DNA of 64,000 nucleotides from Acanthosepion esculentum (lineage: Eukaryota > Mollusca > Cephalopoda > Sepiida > Sepiidae), in NCBI GenBank assembly GCA_964036315.1, contig OZ038480.1:15298805-15362804 (forward strand), given 5' to 3'. Positions 30,986 to 41,005 of this stretch are shown in pieces. Each line of letters begins with the position of its first letter. The first letter of the stretch is position 1. The notes below the pieces were generated by a model that worked only from the letters and a program-made list of their open reading frames with translations, ran no database searches and was not told the origin of the DNA. The position numbers were made by a program, and so were the translations under genes.

Positions 30986-31739
30986 TTTTCTATCTTCTTT
31001 TTCTCTTTTCTTCTTTTCCTTTTCTCTTTACCCTTTTCCCCTTCTTTCACCCGCCTCCTTCTCTCGTTTAGAAGACTGAGCTGTCCAGACAAATACAAAA
31101 ATGAACTCATTATATAGACGCGGATATATTCCCAATGGCGTCAGTTATCGTCACTCCTTAATATTTCTTTTCATATTTCTTCCTTTCGCTTAGTCAGGAA
31201 TTTTCACCCTATCATTTCTCGAGGAATAAAATACTTGATTTCTCTTGGCAATTGCATAAAAAAATTCAAGTACCTTCGACCATGAATGAGAGAAAAACTG
31301 TGCCAACAATGAATACTCGACGTGTCACAAGCAATTGCACTCCCACACGTGTGTTTGTCGTCATCGTCACATGAACAAAGGATGAGTTAACTCCCATTCG
31401 ACAGAATTTCGTCTTATTATAATGACAATGACATTCGAAAAAAAGATATTTACTATATTTGATTAATCTAGGACAAGGTCAAATTGAGGGAAATCGGGAT
31501 AGGAAGATGGTGTAACGCCAAATGGGGAGAATCTGAGTTGAAAATCAACATACAAAATCGTGGTATCTACCTGTGTAAAAGAATTACAGAGGTGGATTTT
31601 ACAAGTAAGTAAATATGTACCTTGTTGCTAGTTAGAATCGGAATTGCCGGGGTTGTAATTTACCAGAATAATTTACCAGAGTCAACACAGTAAATCACAA
31701 ATATTTGAAGAACGAAAGTAACAGAGCTATAAGTATTGA
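30986..31739. other. Unassigned sequence with pyrimidine-rich stretch
   Basis: A CT-rich run at about 30985-31070; otherwise nothing recognised. Confidence 0.4.
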
Positions 31740-32110
31740 TTTTTTTTTTATCAAATCACCCCAAGCAAGGCAACAATGCCACTAAGAAGCAAGGGACCAC
31801 TAGGAGGGAAAGAGAATGAAAATACTTTAGAAGGAATCGAAAACCCGATCCTAAACAGGGAACAAAGAATAAACCTCTACTCCTGTTCAATAGACAGAGG
31901 GTCCCCTCTGTCTTTTGAACAGGAGTCTTTTTTCTCAATAGGAGTAGAACCTATCTACTCCTATTGAGAAAAAAAATAATTAGTAAAAAAAATTTCAGAG
32001 TTCAGACGGAGATGCTGGAAATATAGAGTTGAAGTAGACTTTAGAAGGGACCCGAAACCCAATATTAAACAGGAGAAATAAAGGTTAATCCCTAGACTTG
32101 AAGTTGTTTC
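31740..32110 (-). mobile_element. CR1/L2-like LINE 3' region with two snap-back hairpins
   Basis: The complement of the family 3' end (CACCCCAAGCAAGGCAAC) is followed by segments that are inverted relative to 16380-16680. Unlike that copy, two segments here are each followed by an inverted copy of themselves, giving adjacent hairpins: CTCCTGTTCAATAGACAGAG against CTCTGTC(TT)TTGAACAGGAG at about 31879-31924, and TCTCAATAGGAGTAG against CTACTCCTATTGAGA at about 31934-31970. Confidence 0.65.
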
Positions 32111-32929
32111 AATTGTAGTGCTTGGAACGCATCCACTTAGGATCCGCTCCCACAATGTAATGGTTCTTAGAAAGAAGTCGCTTAAGTGAATCTTCCTCCT
32201 TACTAATGGAAGAAAATGGAACGAAGATGGTTTGACTCAGATAGCATAGCATGTCGGATCTTAGCTGTGAAGGTTAGAGGTGATTAAGCTGTGGCGATAA
32301 AAACCTTAGAAACCAGTCGATATCATTTTTAACTTCAAAATTAAAAATCACAGAATATTCCAGTTCTGCATCACCAGAAGAGTCCGCTATATAAAGATGA
32401 GTGAATTGCTTCTTTATCAAGTTTTACATCAAATAAAATTCTCTTTCTACTACATCAACAGAATAGTCTATGAAATACAGATAGGTAATTTACCTATCTC
32501 TTTCTAGTGTTCGCTTTTGATGATATAGAAAATTGCGAGAAGGTTTAACAAACGTACCAGCAGAAGAGAAATACAGCATGTCAAAAGAACAGTCACTCTC
32601 TCAACACCGCCATTACTGCACCCTCCCTCGGCAATTCTCACTGCTTTCAAAAGCCACTTTTATATCTCTAACAAAACCCCAAAAAATGAAACCGGATTCA
32701 TGCACTCTTTCTTGAAGAGAATTTACAACAAAAAATGCAAGACTATTTTTAAAAAATAAAGTCTAATAAATAAATAAGTTTTAACATTTTTGTTGTCAGT
32801 TCTCAAGAGAATAGATAGTAAAATTCCAGACGCTCACAAACTATTTTAATGAGCTGCTGGGGTGAGAGCAAATGAAATAAATACCCGGGAATTTTTTTTA
32901 TTATTTATAATTCGTCACTTGTTTATTTA
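32111..32929. other. Unassigned AT-rich sequence
   Basis: No recognised feature. Confidence 0.4.
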
Positions 32930-33195
32930 AATTTTACTTAACATTATTTACTATTATCCATTGCTATATTCACAACGTTTCGACCATTGTACGCTCCGGC
33001 CTTCTTCAGGTGATTGGAATTTCGAACTGAACGCTTTATGTCGTCCACCGGAGTAGATTTGTCAGTTATTTCCCTTTAACTCAACTCAACCGAGTTTTGG
33101 TTCACCTCTGCTGTAACCAGGTATTGAACTCACAATTACTTTGGGTCTAGTCCCTGGATCTAACCAACGCCTTTATCTTCTAGTCCATGTGTCAT
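32930..33195 (-). mobile_element. tRNA-headed SINE with hammerhead-like core (copy 3)
   Basis: Minus strand: box B GAGTTCAATACCTGG, body, then CACCTGAAGAAGGCCGGAG and, after the spacer, GGTCGAAACGTTG. The downstream GTC triplet seen in other copies is altered here (TAATAGTAAATAATG). Confidence 0.75.
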
Positions 33196-33299
33196 TAAAA
33201 TGTCTTCATTGCTGATTCACGGGCATTTTCATAAATTTAGGAATAAAATAATTGTTTTGATAGTTATTTCTTTATAATATGATAAATAAGATAGGATTA

Positions 33300-33680
33300 A
33301 TACAAATATAAAAACTGTCATCGTCCTGGGTACGACGTTAAACTGCATCCAACAGCAAGGCCTCTGATCAGGAGGTTTTGAAGAAGCGTGGAACCACCTC
33401 TTAATTGCTGGTGTTCCCATGTCCACCCTGACCCGGGGTGGTAACACCTATTGGGGTCCCAGCTATGGGAAAATAGTGAACTTCCAGGTCTTTTCCAGCA
33501 CATTGAAACAGTGATGTTGCCAACTACACTTTTTTGAAACAATGATGTTGCCAGCTATACGTTTTTGAAACAATGATGTTGCCAGCTATACGTTTTTGAT
33601 ATATTTAGTAAATACTGGATCTGGCATTAAATAACCCATAGTGGTTGATATGCCATAAAACCCCAAACAAACAAACAAAA
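33300..33680 (+). mobile_element. Dispersed retroposon, copy B (opposite orientation)
   Basis: Contains CAAGGCCTCTGATCAGGAGG, CACCTCTTAATTGCTGG, CCACCCTGACCCGGG and the terminal hairpin TGGCATTAAATAACCCATAG...TGATATGCCATAAAA, ending in an AAACAAACAAAC tail. The A-rich tail at this end suggests the true 5'-to-3' direction of the family. Between body and tail a 32-bp unit (GAAACAATGATGTTGCC) is repeated three times (33505-33600). Confidence 0.75.
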
Positions 33681-33689
33681 ACTGTCACG

Positions 33690-34289
33690 TAGCTGATTGT
33701 TATATTCAGCGCCTCAATTCCAGAATTTTCGTAGTCGAAATATTTTGTAATCGTTCTGTCCACTCGTCAGGAGGTATCAGCAATTATCTGCCGATTTTCT
33801 GATTTTCGTTATTTTTATATTAAGTTAAAAAAAAATTGCGCTTTTTTATTGGTATTAGGTTGTTTTCTTTTTTGCGTGTGTGTGTGTACGCCTGTACGTG
33901 TGTTTATATATGCACATGTGTGTAGAATGTCGTGGTTATTTTTCCCTTTATATGGCATTGTAATTTGTTTACATATTTTTATAAATTTGTAATTATAAAA
34001 TTATTCTCGTAAATAAACAATCTAATAAAATAATCTTGAATTATTTTCTGTTTGAATTTCTCGGATGAGGAATTGTCATTATCTACATACAAACGATTGT
34101 CCTTATCCTTGTTGTTGTTATCGGCCACTGTGCCCTCCGGCCCCCATCAGATGCATCCAAGCAAACTACAGAGAATTACGAATTGAACCCTCCATCCAAT
34201 CTATGTCTTCGGTTATCTCATCTATAGGCAGTGTAACGAGAACAATCCACTCCTGCAGGTCAAACAAAGAGTTCAGTTTGAAACTCCTT
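33690..34289. other. Unassigned; SINE-like leader at its right edge
   Basis: TG-rich runs at 33875-33925. From about 34130 the sequence GTGCCCTCCGGCCCCCATCA onward precedes a hammerhead-like core and may be its SINE body, but I see no second copy in the window. Confidence 0.4.
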
Positions 34290-34372
34290 ACAGGCCACTT
34301 GAATCGGCAGGACCTGATGAAGGCCGGAAGGCACAACAACTGAAACGTTGTAATAACAACAACAAAGATGAG
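34290..34372 (+). mobile_element. Hammerhead-like core in a different SINE context
   Basis: CCTGATGAAGGCCGGAAGG, then AACTGAAACGTTGTAATAAC and AAAGATGAG. The core is homologous to the SINE copies at 2.0, 14.0, 33.0 and 40.1 kb, but the upstream body differs. Here the first motif is CTGATGA, the canonical hammerhead form. Confidence 0.6.
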
Positions 34373-34557
34373 TTCGCGTGCAAATAATCTGTTTAATTAT
34401 TTTGTTGCCAAGTGTCGAGAAAAAGGAAATGCATGAATCCAGCTTGACATGTTTTGTCTACCAAAATTCCAAAAATAGTAGTATCAAGGAAAAACTGTCC
34501 TTTTGAAACACAATTTTCGTTTACATGTATGTACGTTAAACTTCGCTGAAAATTGTT

Positions 34558-34581
34558 GCACACACACACACACACACACAG

Positions 34582-34640
<59 letters not shown>
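34558..34640. repeat. (CA)n(TA)n compound microsatellite
   Basis: About 52 bp of CA with one GA interruption, then about 31 bp of TA. Confidence 0.98.
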
Positions 34641-34643
<3 letters not shown>

Positions 34644-34861
34644 TGGATGTAACAGCAAAATTGTCCAGTTGTTATATTAAGATTTGAACCGTTATATCTT
34701 AGAAATGATTAAAGATATCTTAGTGGAATTCCCCGAACTTTTATAGCACTATCGGACTCTACTTTGAACAATAAGAATGTATAATTACTCTCCAAGCCTA
34801 ACAGAAGAATGGTGATGAAATTGATTATAAACTGAAGCACATGAAGGACTGAAATAAAGTT

Positions 34862-34865
<4 letters not shown>

Positions 34866-34921
<56 letters not shown>
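34866..34921. repeat. (TA)n microsatellite
   Basis: About 28 uninterrupted TA units, just outside the inverted-repeat element at 34946-35510. Confidence 0.98.
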
Positions 34922-34925
<4 letters not shown>

Positions 34926-34945
34926 AATTATGTGGTGAAGGTTCA

Positions 34946-35510
34946 ATTTACGTTACGCGAATCATTCATACAAAAAGCAGATAATGAAGTTAATGATATA
35001 AATGGCAAGAATCACTCTCGCAAACAATTTTTAATAATAAAATACATTAACCTCGAATCCGTTGATGAATGGTATGATCCTAGTTTATAAATTCCGGTTT
35101 TATAAGGTCTTTTTTTACTACTAGCTTTCGATTGTTTCATACGATCATCCTCAGGTGGGGAAATAGATAAGTTTTTACATCTAGGTAATAACAGGACACC
35201 GAAAGATAAAATGTAATCCGAAAGATGTTTTTTTAGAAATGTGATATTGTTACCTGTAAGAAATTCTTTTGGAGCGTGCATTTACAACGCTGAGGTTGAA
35301 TTTTTTTAATTTTAAAATTGTGCGTTCTTGTACTAATATAGTAATATGAGAATTCTTTTGTAGAAGTAGGTTTTTTAGTAAATGTGGCATGAACTAGATT
35401 CGAGATTAATGTATTTTATTATTAAAAATTGTTTGCGAGAGTGATTCTTGCCATTTATATCATTAACTTCATTATCTGCTTTTTGTATGAATGATTCATG
35501 TAACGTAAAT
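34946..35510. mobile_element. Element with 114-bp terminal inverted repeats
   Basis: ATTTACGTTAC...TCGAATC at 34946-35059 is the near-perfect reverse complement of 35397-35510. The inner 337 bp holds, on the minus strand, CCTGAGGATGATCGTATGAAAC, another CTGANGA...GAAAC motif, and GAAAGCTAGTAG. Long inverted ends suit either a foldback/MITE-type element or an inverted pseudo-LTR of a Penelope-like element. The GAAAC motif hints at the latter, but no reverse transcriptase is present. Confidence 0.75.
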
Positions 35511-35515
35511 ATATA

Positions 35516-35685
35516 CAGTGTAACCCGGATATAAGAGAGTTGTCGGTACCGGAGAAGAAGTCTCTTATATCCGGGTTTCTCTTATACCCGGGTTGGGTCT
35601 ATTATATATACATTAACACAGGCTCTAATTTGGGACCAGAGAAAATCTCTCTTATATCCGGGTCTCTTATATCAGGGTTACACTG
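35516..35685. mobile_element. 170-bp Tigger/pogo-type MITE
   Basis: Ends CAGTGTAACCCGGATATAAG and, inverted, CAGTGTAACCCTGATATAAG are flanked by TA on each side (35514-35515 and 35686-35687). Internal CTCTTATATCCGGG repeats occur in both directions. CAGTG-type ends with a TA target are typical of pogo/Tigger. It has no coding capacity. Confidence 0.88.
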
Positions 35686-35692
35686 TATATTA

Positions 35693-35693
35693 T

Positions 35694-35777
<84 letters not shown>
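35693..35777. repeat. (CA)n(TA)n compound microsatellite
   Basis: Abuts the right side of the MITE; the TA part has one CA interruption. Confidence 0.97.
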
Positions 35778-35779
<2 letters not shown>

Positions 35780-35814
35780 CAGCTTTATTTTCTAACTTAT
35801 TCAAGATTATCCTC

Positions 35815-36180
35815 GCCCTCTCTAACCTTCTTTCTGTCCTGGAGTAACAAGGTGCCTCACAGGTTTCACGTACGATTTCATTTTCAAGTCTTTTTTCACT
35901 GCTCTTTGGATTGTCATGGCTGAAACTCCTCTTTCATGTACCAAACGTAGTAAGGATTGAGTTAGATCTTTTCTAATTGATCTCTTTAGCTCTAAGTTAA
36001 AATGATGATCCCTCTTCTTGTTATGACCTCCTGATCCTGTTTCCCTCTCTACTGTTCCCACATTTTAAAACTTATTCATCGTTCTCTTGATGGTTCTTGA
36101 ATGGACTTTAAAGATGGGAGCCAGAATATGAATGTTGATACCATTACTGAAGACTTGAAAGATCTTTTTCCTCTAACCAT
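35815..36180 (-). pseudogene. Tc1/mariner-superfamily transposase N-terminal remnant
   Basis: The 79-residue frame contains GSGGHNKKRDHHF, SLLRLVHERGVSAMTI and QRAVKKDLKMKSY. This matches the GSGGHNKKR...MRKLAKELGVS...IRNAVKEDLGLKSY pattern of the second helix-turn-helix in IS630/mariner-like transposases. Upstream frames up to 36180 retain MVRGKRSFKSS, probably the start of the first module. The catalytic DDE/DDD domain is absent. Confidence 0.7.
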
Positions 36181-36832
36181 TGCTTAGTTGGGAAGACAGT
36201 GGGAATGGCACAAAAGTATTAGAATAATAAACTACAATAATCAAGGCCAACTATTAAATCAGAGGAATGAATTAGTGTTAAAATGTCAACATAAAAACAA
36301 ATTCAAACCTACTATATTTCCATAATATTCACTCCCCTCTAACTCTTGAAGTGTCAGCATTATAACTAATTCTAATGTTCTATATTTTATTCCCCTTTCT
36401 ATAACCTCTTTACACTATATTAATTATAATCTATAAACTTTCCCCTATTTTAAGATTTCCCCAACTCTCTTTCTATTAATCCCTTACATCCTTTTATCTA
36501 TATTTTAAATTTATTTTTAGACCCCTTTTTATTCCTCTTTTAATTTTAAATTAATATTTCATTCTTCATATAAAACCAATTTAATGGTATAAGGGTTTCA
36601 TTTTATAAAACTTCTTTCCTTTAAGGCAAATACCTTCCGCCCTCCCCTGACCCCTGCCTTGTGCTTTTCGTCTGACTGAAACATCGAAATGGATAAATTT
36701 TGTGTTAGAATTTTGACAGATTGATTTTTTTTTAGCTTTCACAGTTAAATTCTATTTCCCTCTCCTCCTTCACTTTATAGATACGAATTCAGTCTACAAT
36801 GGGATTGATAATGGATTTTATTATTTATTAAT
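36181..36832. other. Unassigned AT-rich sequence
   Basis: No recognised feature. Confidence 0.4.
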
Positions 36833-36835
36833 TAC

Positions 36836-36922
<87 letters not shown>
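36833..36922. repeat. (TA)n(TG)n compound microsatellite
   Basis: About 26 bp TA then about 64 bp TG. Confidence 0.98.
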
Positions 36923-36925
<3 letters not shown>

Positions 36926-38489
36926 ATGATATGTAATTTTTTATATAAGAAGAAGGATTTGAGGGGAAAATCGTGACAAAGGAAAAGGTTTTTTTGCATG
37001 ACACTCAGGACCTTCAGGACCTCATCAGACCAAAGCGGTGCTGACGTCGACACAACCACACATTCACACGAAGGAAAAGGTAAGCTTATTTTAAGTCTTT
37101 CTCGTCATCTCACTCCATTGCGCGCATGTGCAGTCCCACCAGCGCAAACATCACACCAGTCCGATGAAGTCTCAAACACGAAACATGTCGCATGAAACCC
37201 ACTTCGACTTTGACAGAATTTTCTTGCTTATATATATATATGTGTGTGTATATACAGCCTCTTTCACACAGACGATATGTCACAAGCCTTTCGCTACACT
37301 ATCGCTTATTTCAGTACAATGCAAAATTGAGAGAAGAGAGAAGGTGAGAGTGTGTGCTCGTCTTCATGCAGATGTAAACGAACGGTAACTATTTACCTGA
37401 AAAATCTCAAAATAATAATGTTGCAATTTTCAAGTATTAAATATATATATGTGTGTATGTATATAAATATGCATAAATATAGTTATTAAATGTGGCAAAA
37501 GGCCATAAATTTAGACCACACTGTGATAAATACAATATCCGAAACTTGATCTAAGAAGAGTTGATCTTTGGTGACCCCAATACATGCTGGGTTCACCCTA
37601 ATAGATAACAAGATTGTTTTGTGCTCAGTATCACCTTTGAAAGTCAAAAGACCTAGGTACGCTGAGGTTTGGCCTACATGATTCTCGTTTGATGTTAATT
37701 TGACAGAATCCAGAAGTGAATAAACAATTATTTTAAATATGAAAAAATTAGTTCTCTTTTCTTATCAGACGTGATTATCTTAACATTACAATTATCAACT
37801 TCAGCATACGATTATTTTCCTTATTAAATCGAGCATTTTCACCTTTTAACTTGAAGGAAACAGTTTACGATTTTTTTTTTTTTTTTTGCATATTCCAATT
37901 AGCAAAATAATTATTCTTCTATTTGCGGATGATTATTAAATAAAAAAAAATATTTCAGGCATTGATTGTGGATAATTGAAACTGTAGGTAGGGAATCCGC
38001 GGTTTGTCTGCTCTATATATCTTAATATTTTAAAGTTTTCAAAGATTACTTTTTTATTATTTCACGAGTAAGAAGAAACGTTAGTTTAATGCTGAGTAAA
38101 GTTACTTAAAGCATTTCCTTAAAAATGACTCAGACTCGCGGGAAGAAAATGTATATTATATTTATATGGATATTTTTAATTCATTTTTTTTTCTTTTCTT
38201 ACTGATCACGTATTTATAATTTTCAAGTACATGCCAAACAACGTGAGGTCAATGTTATTTGCTCACACTAATATACATACTGACAAAGAAACCTGGAAAA
38301 CATATCAATAAAAAGAAATGCACTTCCCACATCTCACGTTATTAACCACTTCATGTTTTATTGATTTGTATAAAATAAATACTTATTTTAGCATAAAGGT
38401 TTATTTACTTAATGATGGCAACATCTATCTGCTCTGTTAGCATGAGAGTCGGTTCCTTTTGTTTAGATGTATCCAAACGGCAGCAATTA
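36923..38489. other. Unassigned AT-rich sequence
   Basis: One CCGATGAAGTC...CACGAAACATG segment at 37158-37190 weakly resembles the hammerhead-like core. At about 37490 a GTGGCAAAAGGCCATAAAT stretch echoes the SINE family 1 tail. Nothing else was recognised. Confidence 0.35.
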
Positions 38490-38830
38490 TTTTTAAAGTC
38501 GAGTCCACCCTATGCAAGGGAGTAGAGCCATTGAAACACAGAGTGGGGTACTGAGTGAGGAAGAGTTAGAAGCAAAAACATTGCTGAGGGGCGAGAACAA
38601 AAGAAGAGTAATCAGTAGATAGCGATTGACATTGCATTTAAACTTTTGCAGATTAAAGTTGGCTGAAAAGCATGGAGCCAGTGGGGAGTTCCACAATAGG
38701 GAAGTGCAAAAAAAGAAACTGTTAGCATAGAACTTACGGTTACATCTAACAAACTCAGCTCTAAATTGGTGAGACATCGTCGCCAGTCTAGTACTGCGTT
38801 TAAATTCAAAAAGTCTAGAAGAGTGATATT
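38490..38830 (-). pseudogene. CR1/Jockey-like LINE C-terminal remnant
   Basis: The 94-residue minus-strand frame reads FVRCNRKFYANSFFFCTSLLW, NSPLAP and KFKCNVNRYLL. It is the best-kept example of this family's protein end in the window. A second frame upstream (LDWRRCLTNLELSLL) shows a frameshift. There is no reverse transcriptase core. Confidence 0.7.
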
Positions 38831-38854
38831 TATTTCCGCTTATTTACAGAAAAT

Positions 38855-39440
38855 GGGGAGTGGGGAAAAATGACGGTCTTCATCTGTCTAAACATTAAAC
38901 TTAGCCTCAAACACTGACCCAAACATATCACAATATTCCTAACACCAAAACAACGCATTCTTACTTACCTTTCTTACTACATCCACCATAATACCTCATT
39001 GTCTCTATGAAAGTCCTAACTAGTCCCGACATGTACAATTCATTGTCTTTAGGGGGGGGGGGGGATAAAACAACAACTTAAAAATCTAAACCCCAGTAAA
39101 TATTTACAAAAATGAAATAAAACTATTTACAAGAAACTAAACAAAATAATATTAGTAATAAAACCCCAATCCTTAAATATGGCAGAAACATCAGTTAACG
39201 GGACGAAATCAATGCGGGACTTTAATAATATAAAACATTTATTCATTCCAAGCATTCACTCAAAAACATACACACATTCAGACACAACAATAATTACGAA
39301 AACAAAAACGAAAAATGAAAGGTGCCCCGCATCCACCAGAGAACTGACATCACTGATCACCTAACGAGGGAGGGGACAGGGAATTAAACTAAAGAAAACT
39401 GGGATCCGAAATAAAAGGGGCCAATGAGTATACATAGCGA
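38855..39440 (-). mobile_element. 5'-truncated Tx1-type LINE tail (3' UTR only)
   Basis: This stretch aligns end to end with 60470-61062, the 3' untranslated region of the Tx1-type LINE: CACCAAAACAACGCATTCTT, CATCCACCAGAGAACTGAC and AAAAGGGGCCAATGAGTATA all occur in order. It stops abruptly at about 39440 with no coding part, the usual 5'-truncated form. A G12 run sits at about 39051-39063. Confidence 0.85.
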
Positions 39441-39734
39441 AGAGCGTTTCCAAACAATTACCATGAAAGTATTCATAGAAAAGGCACAGGGAGGCAAATT
39501 TACGGCGGTGTGAAAGTGACTGAAGACCAGATCTGGGCCAATTTCAAAGTCTCACATTACCAGTAGCGAGTTTCCAGCTTGAAACTGGCTCGTAAGGCTG
39601 ATTTTGACAGATAAAGAGTAACGTTTAATAAATTCTGAGTTTGCAAAGTTAAAACAACCCAGGAAATTTGAAAAGAGAACGGCGGGTATCATTAAACGGT
39701 TATGGTTAGATAACTAGGAACTAGAACAGTAGAC

Positions 39735-39830
39735 TGTTCTAGTTCCACGTGCCATGTTTTGTGGGTTTTTTTTTAATGGATGTCAGTTATCAGTTATCTC
39801 CTGTTAATTTCCCTCTGAATGAAACAGCAA
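39735..39830 (-). mobile_element. Hammerhead-like SINE, internal fragment, inverted to the next copy
   Basis: GACTGTTCTAGTTCCACGTG and ATCTCCTGTTAATTTCCCTC match the body in the minus orientation, about 75 bp before a plus-strand copy. Confidence 0.7.
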
Positions 39831-39904
39831 AAATTGCAATATGAGCACTGGTAAAAATGGTTGCTGAAGACATCAGGTTTATAATACCCAGAAATTCATG
39901 CACA

Positions 39905-40222
39905 GAATGTCCTCAATGTATGGCACAGTGGATAAAGGCGTTGGTTAGATTCAGTGACAGACCCAAAGAGTGTGAGTTCAATACACGGTTAAGGCAGTGG
40001 AGAACTTTCAGAGGGAAATTAACAGGAGATAACTGATAACTGACATCCATCAAAAAAGAAAACATGGAAGCTAGCACAGTCTACCACAGTGAGCGAAATA
40101 AAGGGTTTAGTTCGACATTCCAACCACCTGAAGAAGGCCGGAGCGTACAACGGCCGAAACATTGTAATAAATATGGCGACAAAGATGAGGACAATAGTCC
40201 GAATAATGTAAATAACGGTAAA
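39905..40222 (+). mobile_element. tRNA-headed SINE with hammerhead-like core (copy 4, plus strand)
   Basis: Head TGGCACAGTGGATAAAGGCG (box A) and GAGTTCAATAC (box B), body AACTGATAACTGACATCC, then CCTGAAGAAGGCCGG, a 10-base loop, CGGCCGAAACATTG and finally ACAATAGTCCGAATAATG. The parts can be drawn as CUGAAGA, stem II GGCCG/CGGCC, GAAA, stem III ATTGT/ACAAT and a GUC cleavage triplet. Two departures from the consensus remain: an extra A before stem II and a bulged A in stem III. Confidence 0.8.
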
Positions 40223-40429
40223 TATGCCTAAAAAATCTTAAAATAATAATCATGTTGCAATTTTCAAATTTTAAAATGGATTGCAACGCTGATTTTTGTT
40301 TGTTTGGTTTTTACAATACCGTTCATCCTGTACAAGAGCCACTCAATGTAGAGGGTAACAGAATAAGAGATAAGAAGCACAGTTTATGAGGATGTGTAAC
40401 GTTTAACACTAGATTGAACAAGTTAAGAT

Positions 40430-40560
40430 TATGGTCGGTTTCACAAAGTAGCGGTTCGTGGAAAGAAACTATTCGAGTGGAACTTACATCCCACCAATGG
40501 AATATGAATGGAATGACGGTGGTTCGCTAAAACGTGCATAGGATGGTGCGTCTTAACCAT
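40430..40560 (-). pseudogene. Possible CR1-like LINE C-terminal scrap
   Basis: A minus-strand frame reads SSTRIVSFHEPLLC, loosely like the RKF..NSFF.RT..LW segment of the family. Weak. Confidence 0.25.
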
Positions 40561-40654
40561 GAAGGTAAGAATTGGTGGAACTAAAGAATGTAGTTCGTCT
40601 TAACTACATTCCATGGAAATACTGTTTCAATAGTATTTCCATGGAAATACCGAG

Positions 40655-41005
40655 AGGAATGCTTGGTTTGGTTTGGTTTACGGTATATCAACCTCAATGG
40701 GTTATTTAATGCCGACCAGATTTTTATTGCTGCTAATAAATTTTTTTCAAAAAATGTATTGCTGGTAATATTTTCCTTCAAAAAAGTATTGCTGGTATTA
40801 AAACCTATTTTTACACTTTCATAGTGTTATAGCCCCAGTTTCGAGGTTAACTATTTGTCCATAGCTGGGACCCTAACTTGTGCTACCACCCCGAGTCAGG
40901 GTGAACCTGGAAACGCCAGCAATTAAGAGGCGGCTGAACGCTTCTCAAAACCTCCTGATCAGAGGCCTTGCTGTTGGATGTAGTTTATCGTCTTACCCAG
41001 GACGG
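40655..41005 (-). mobile_element. Dispersed retroposon, copy C
   Basis: Single hairpin tail (TTTACGGTATATCAACCTCA, GGGTTATTTAATGCCG), two ATTGCTGGTAAT-type units, then GTTAACTATTTGTCC, GCAATTAAGAGGCGG, CCTCCTGATCAGAGG and one GTAGTTTATCGTCTTACCCA. Confidence 0.85.

Noticed and set aside
39051..39063. G12 run as a G-quadruplex regulatory site
   Set aside because: A lone homopolymer in a LINE 3' UTR copy, absent from the sister copy; more likely slippage.
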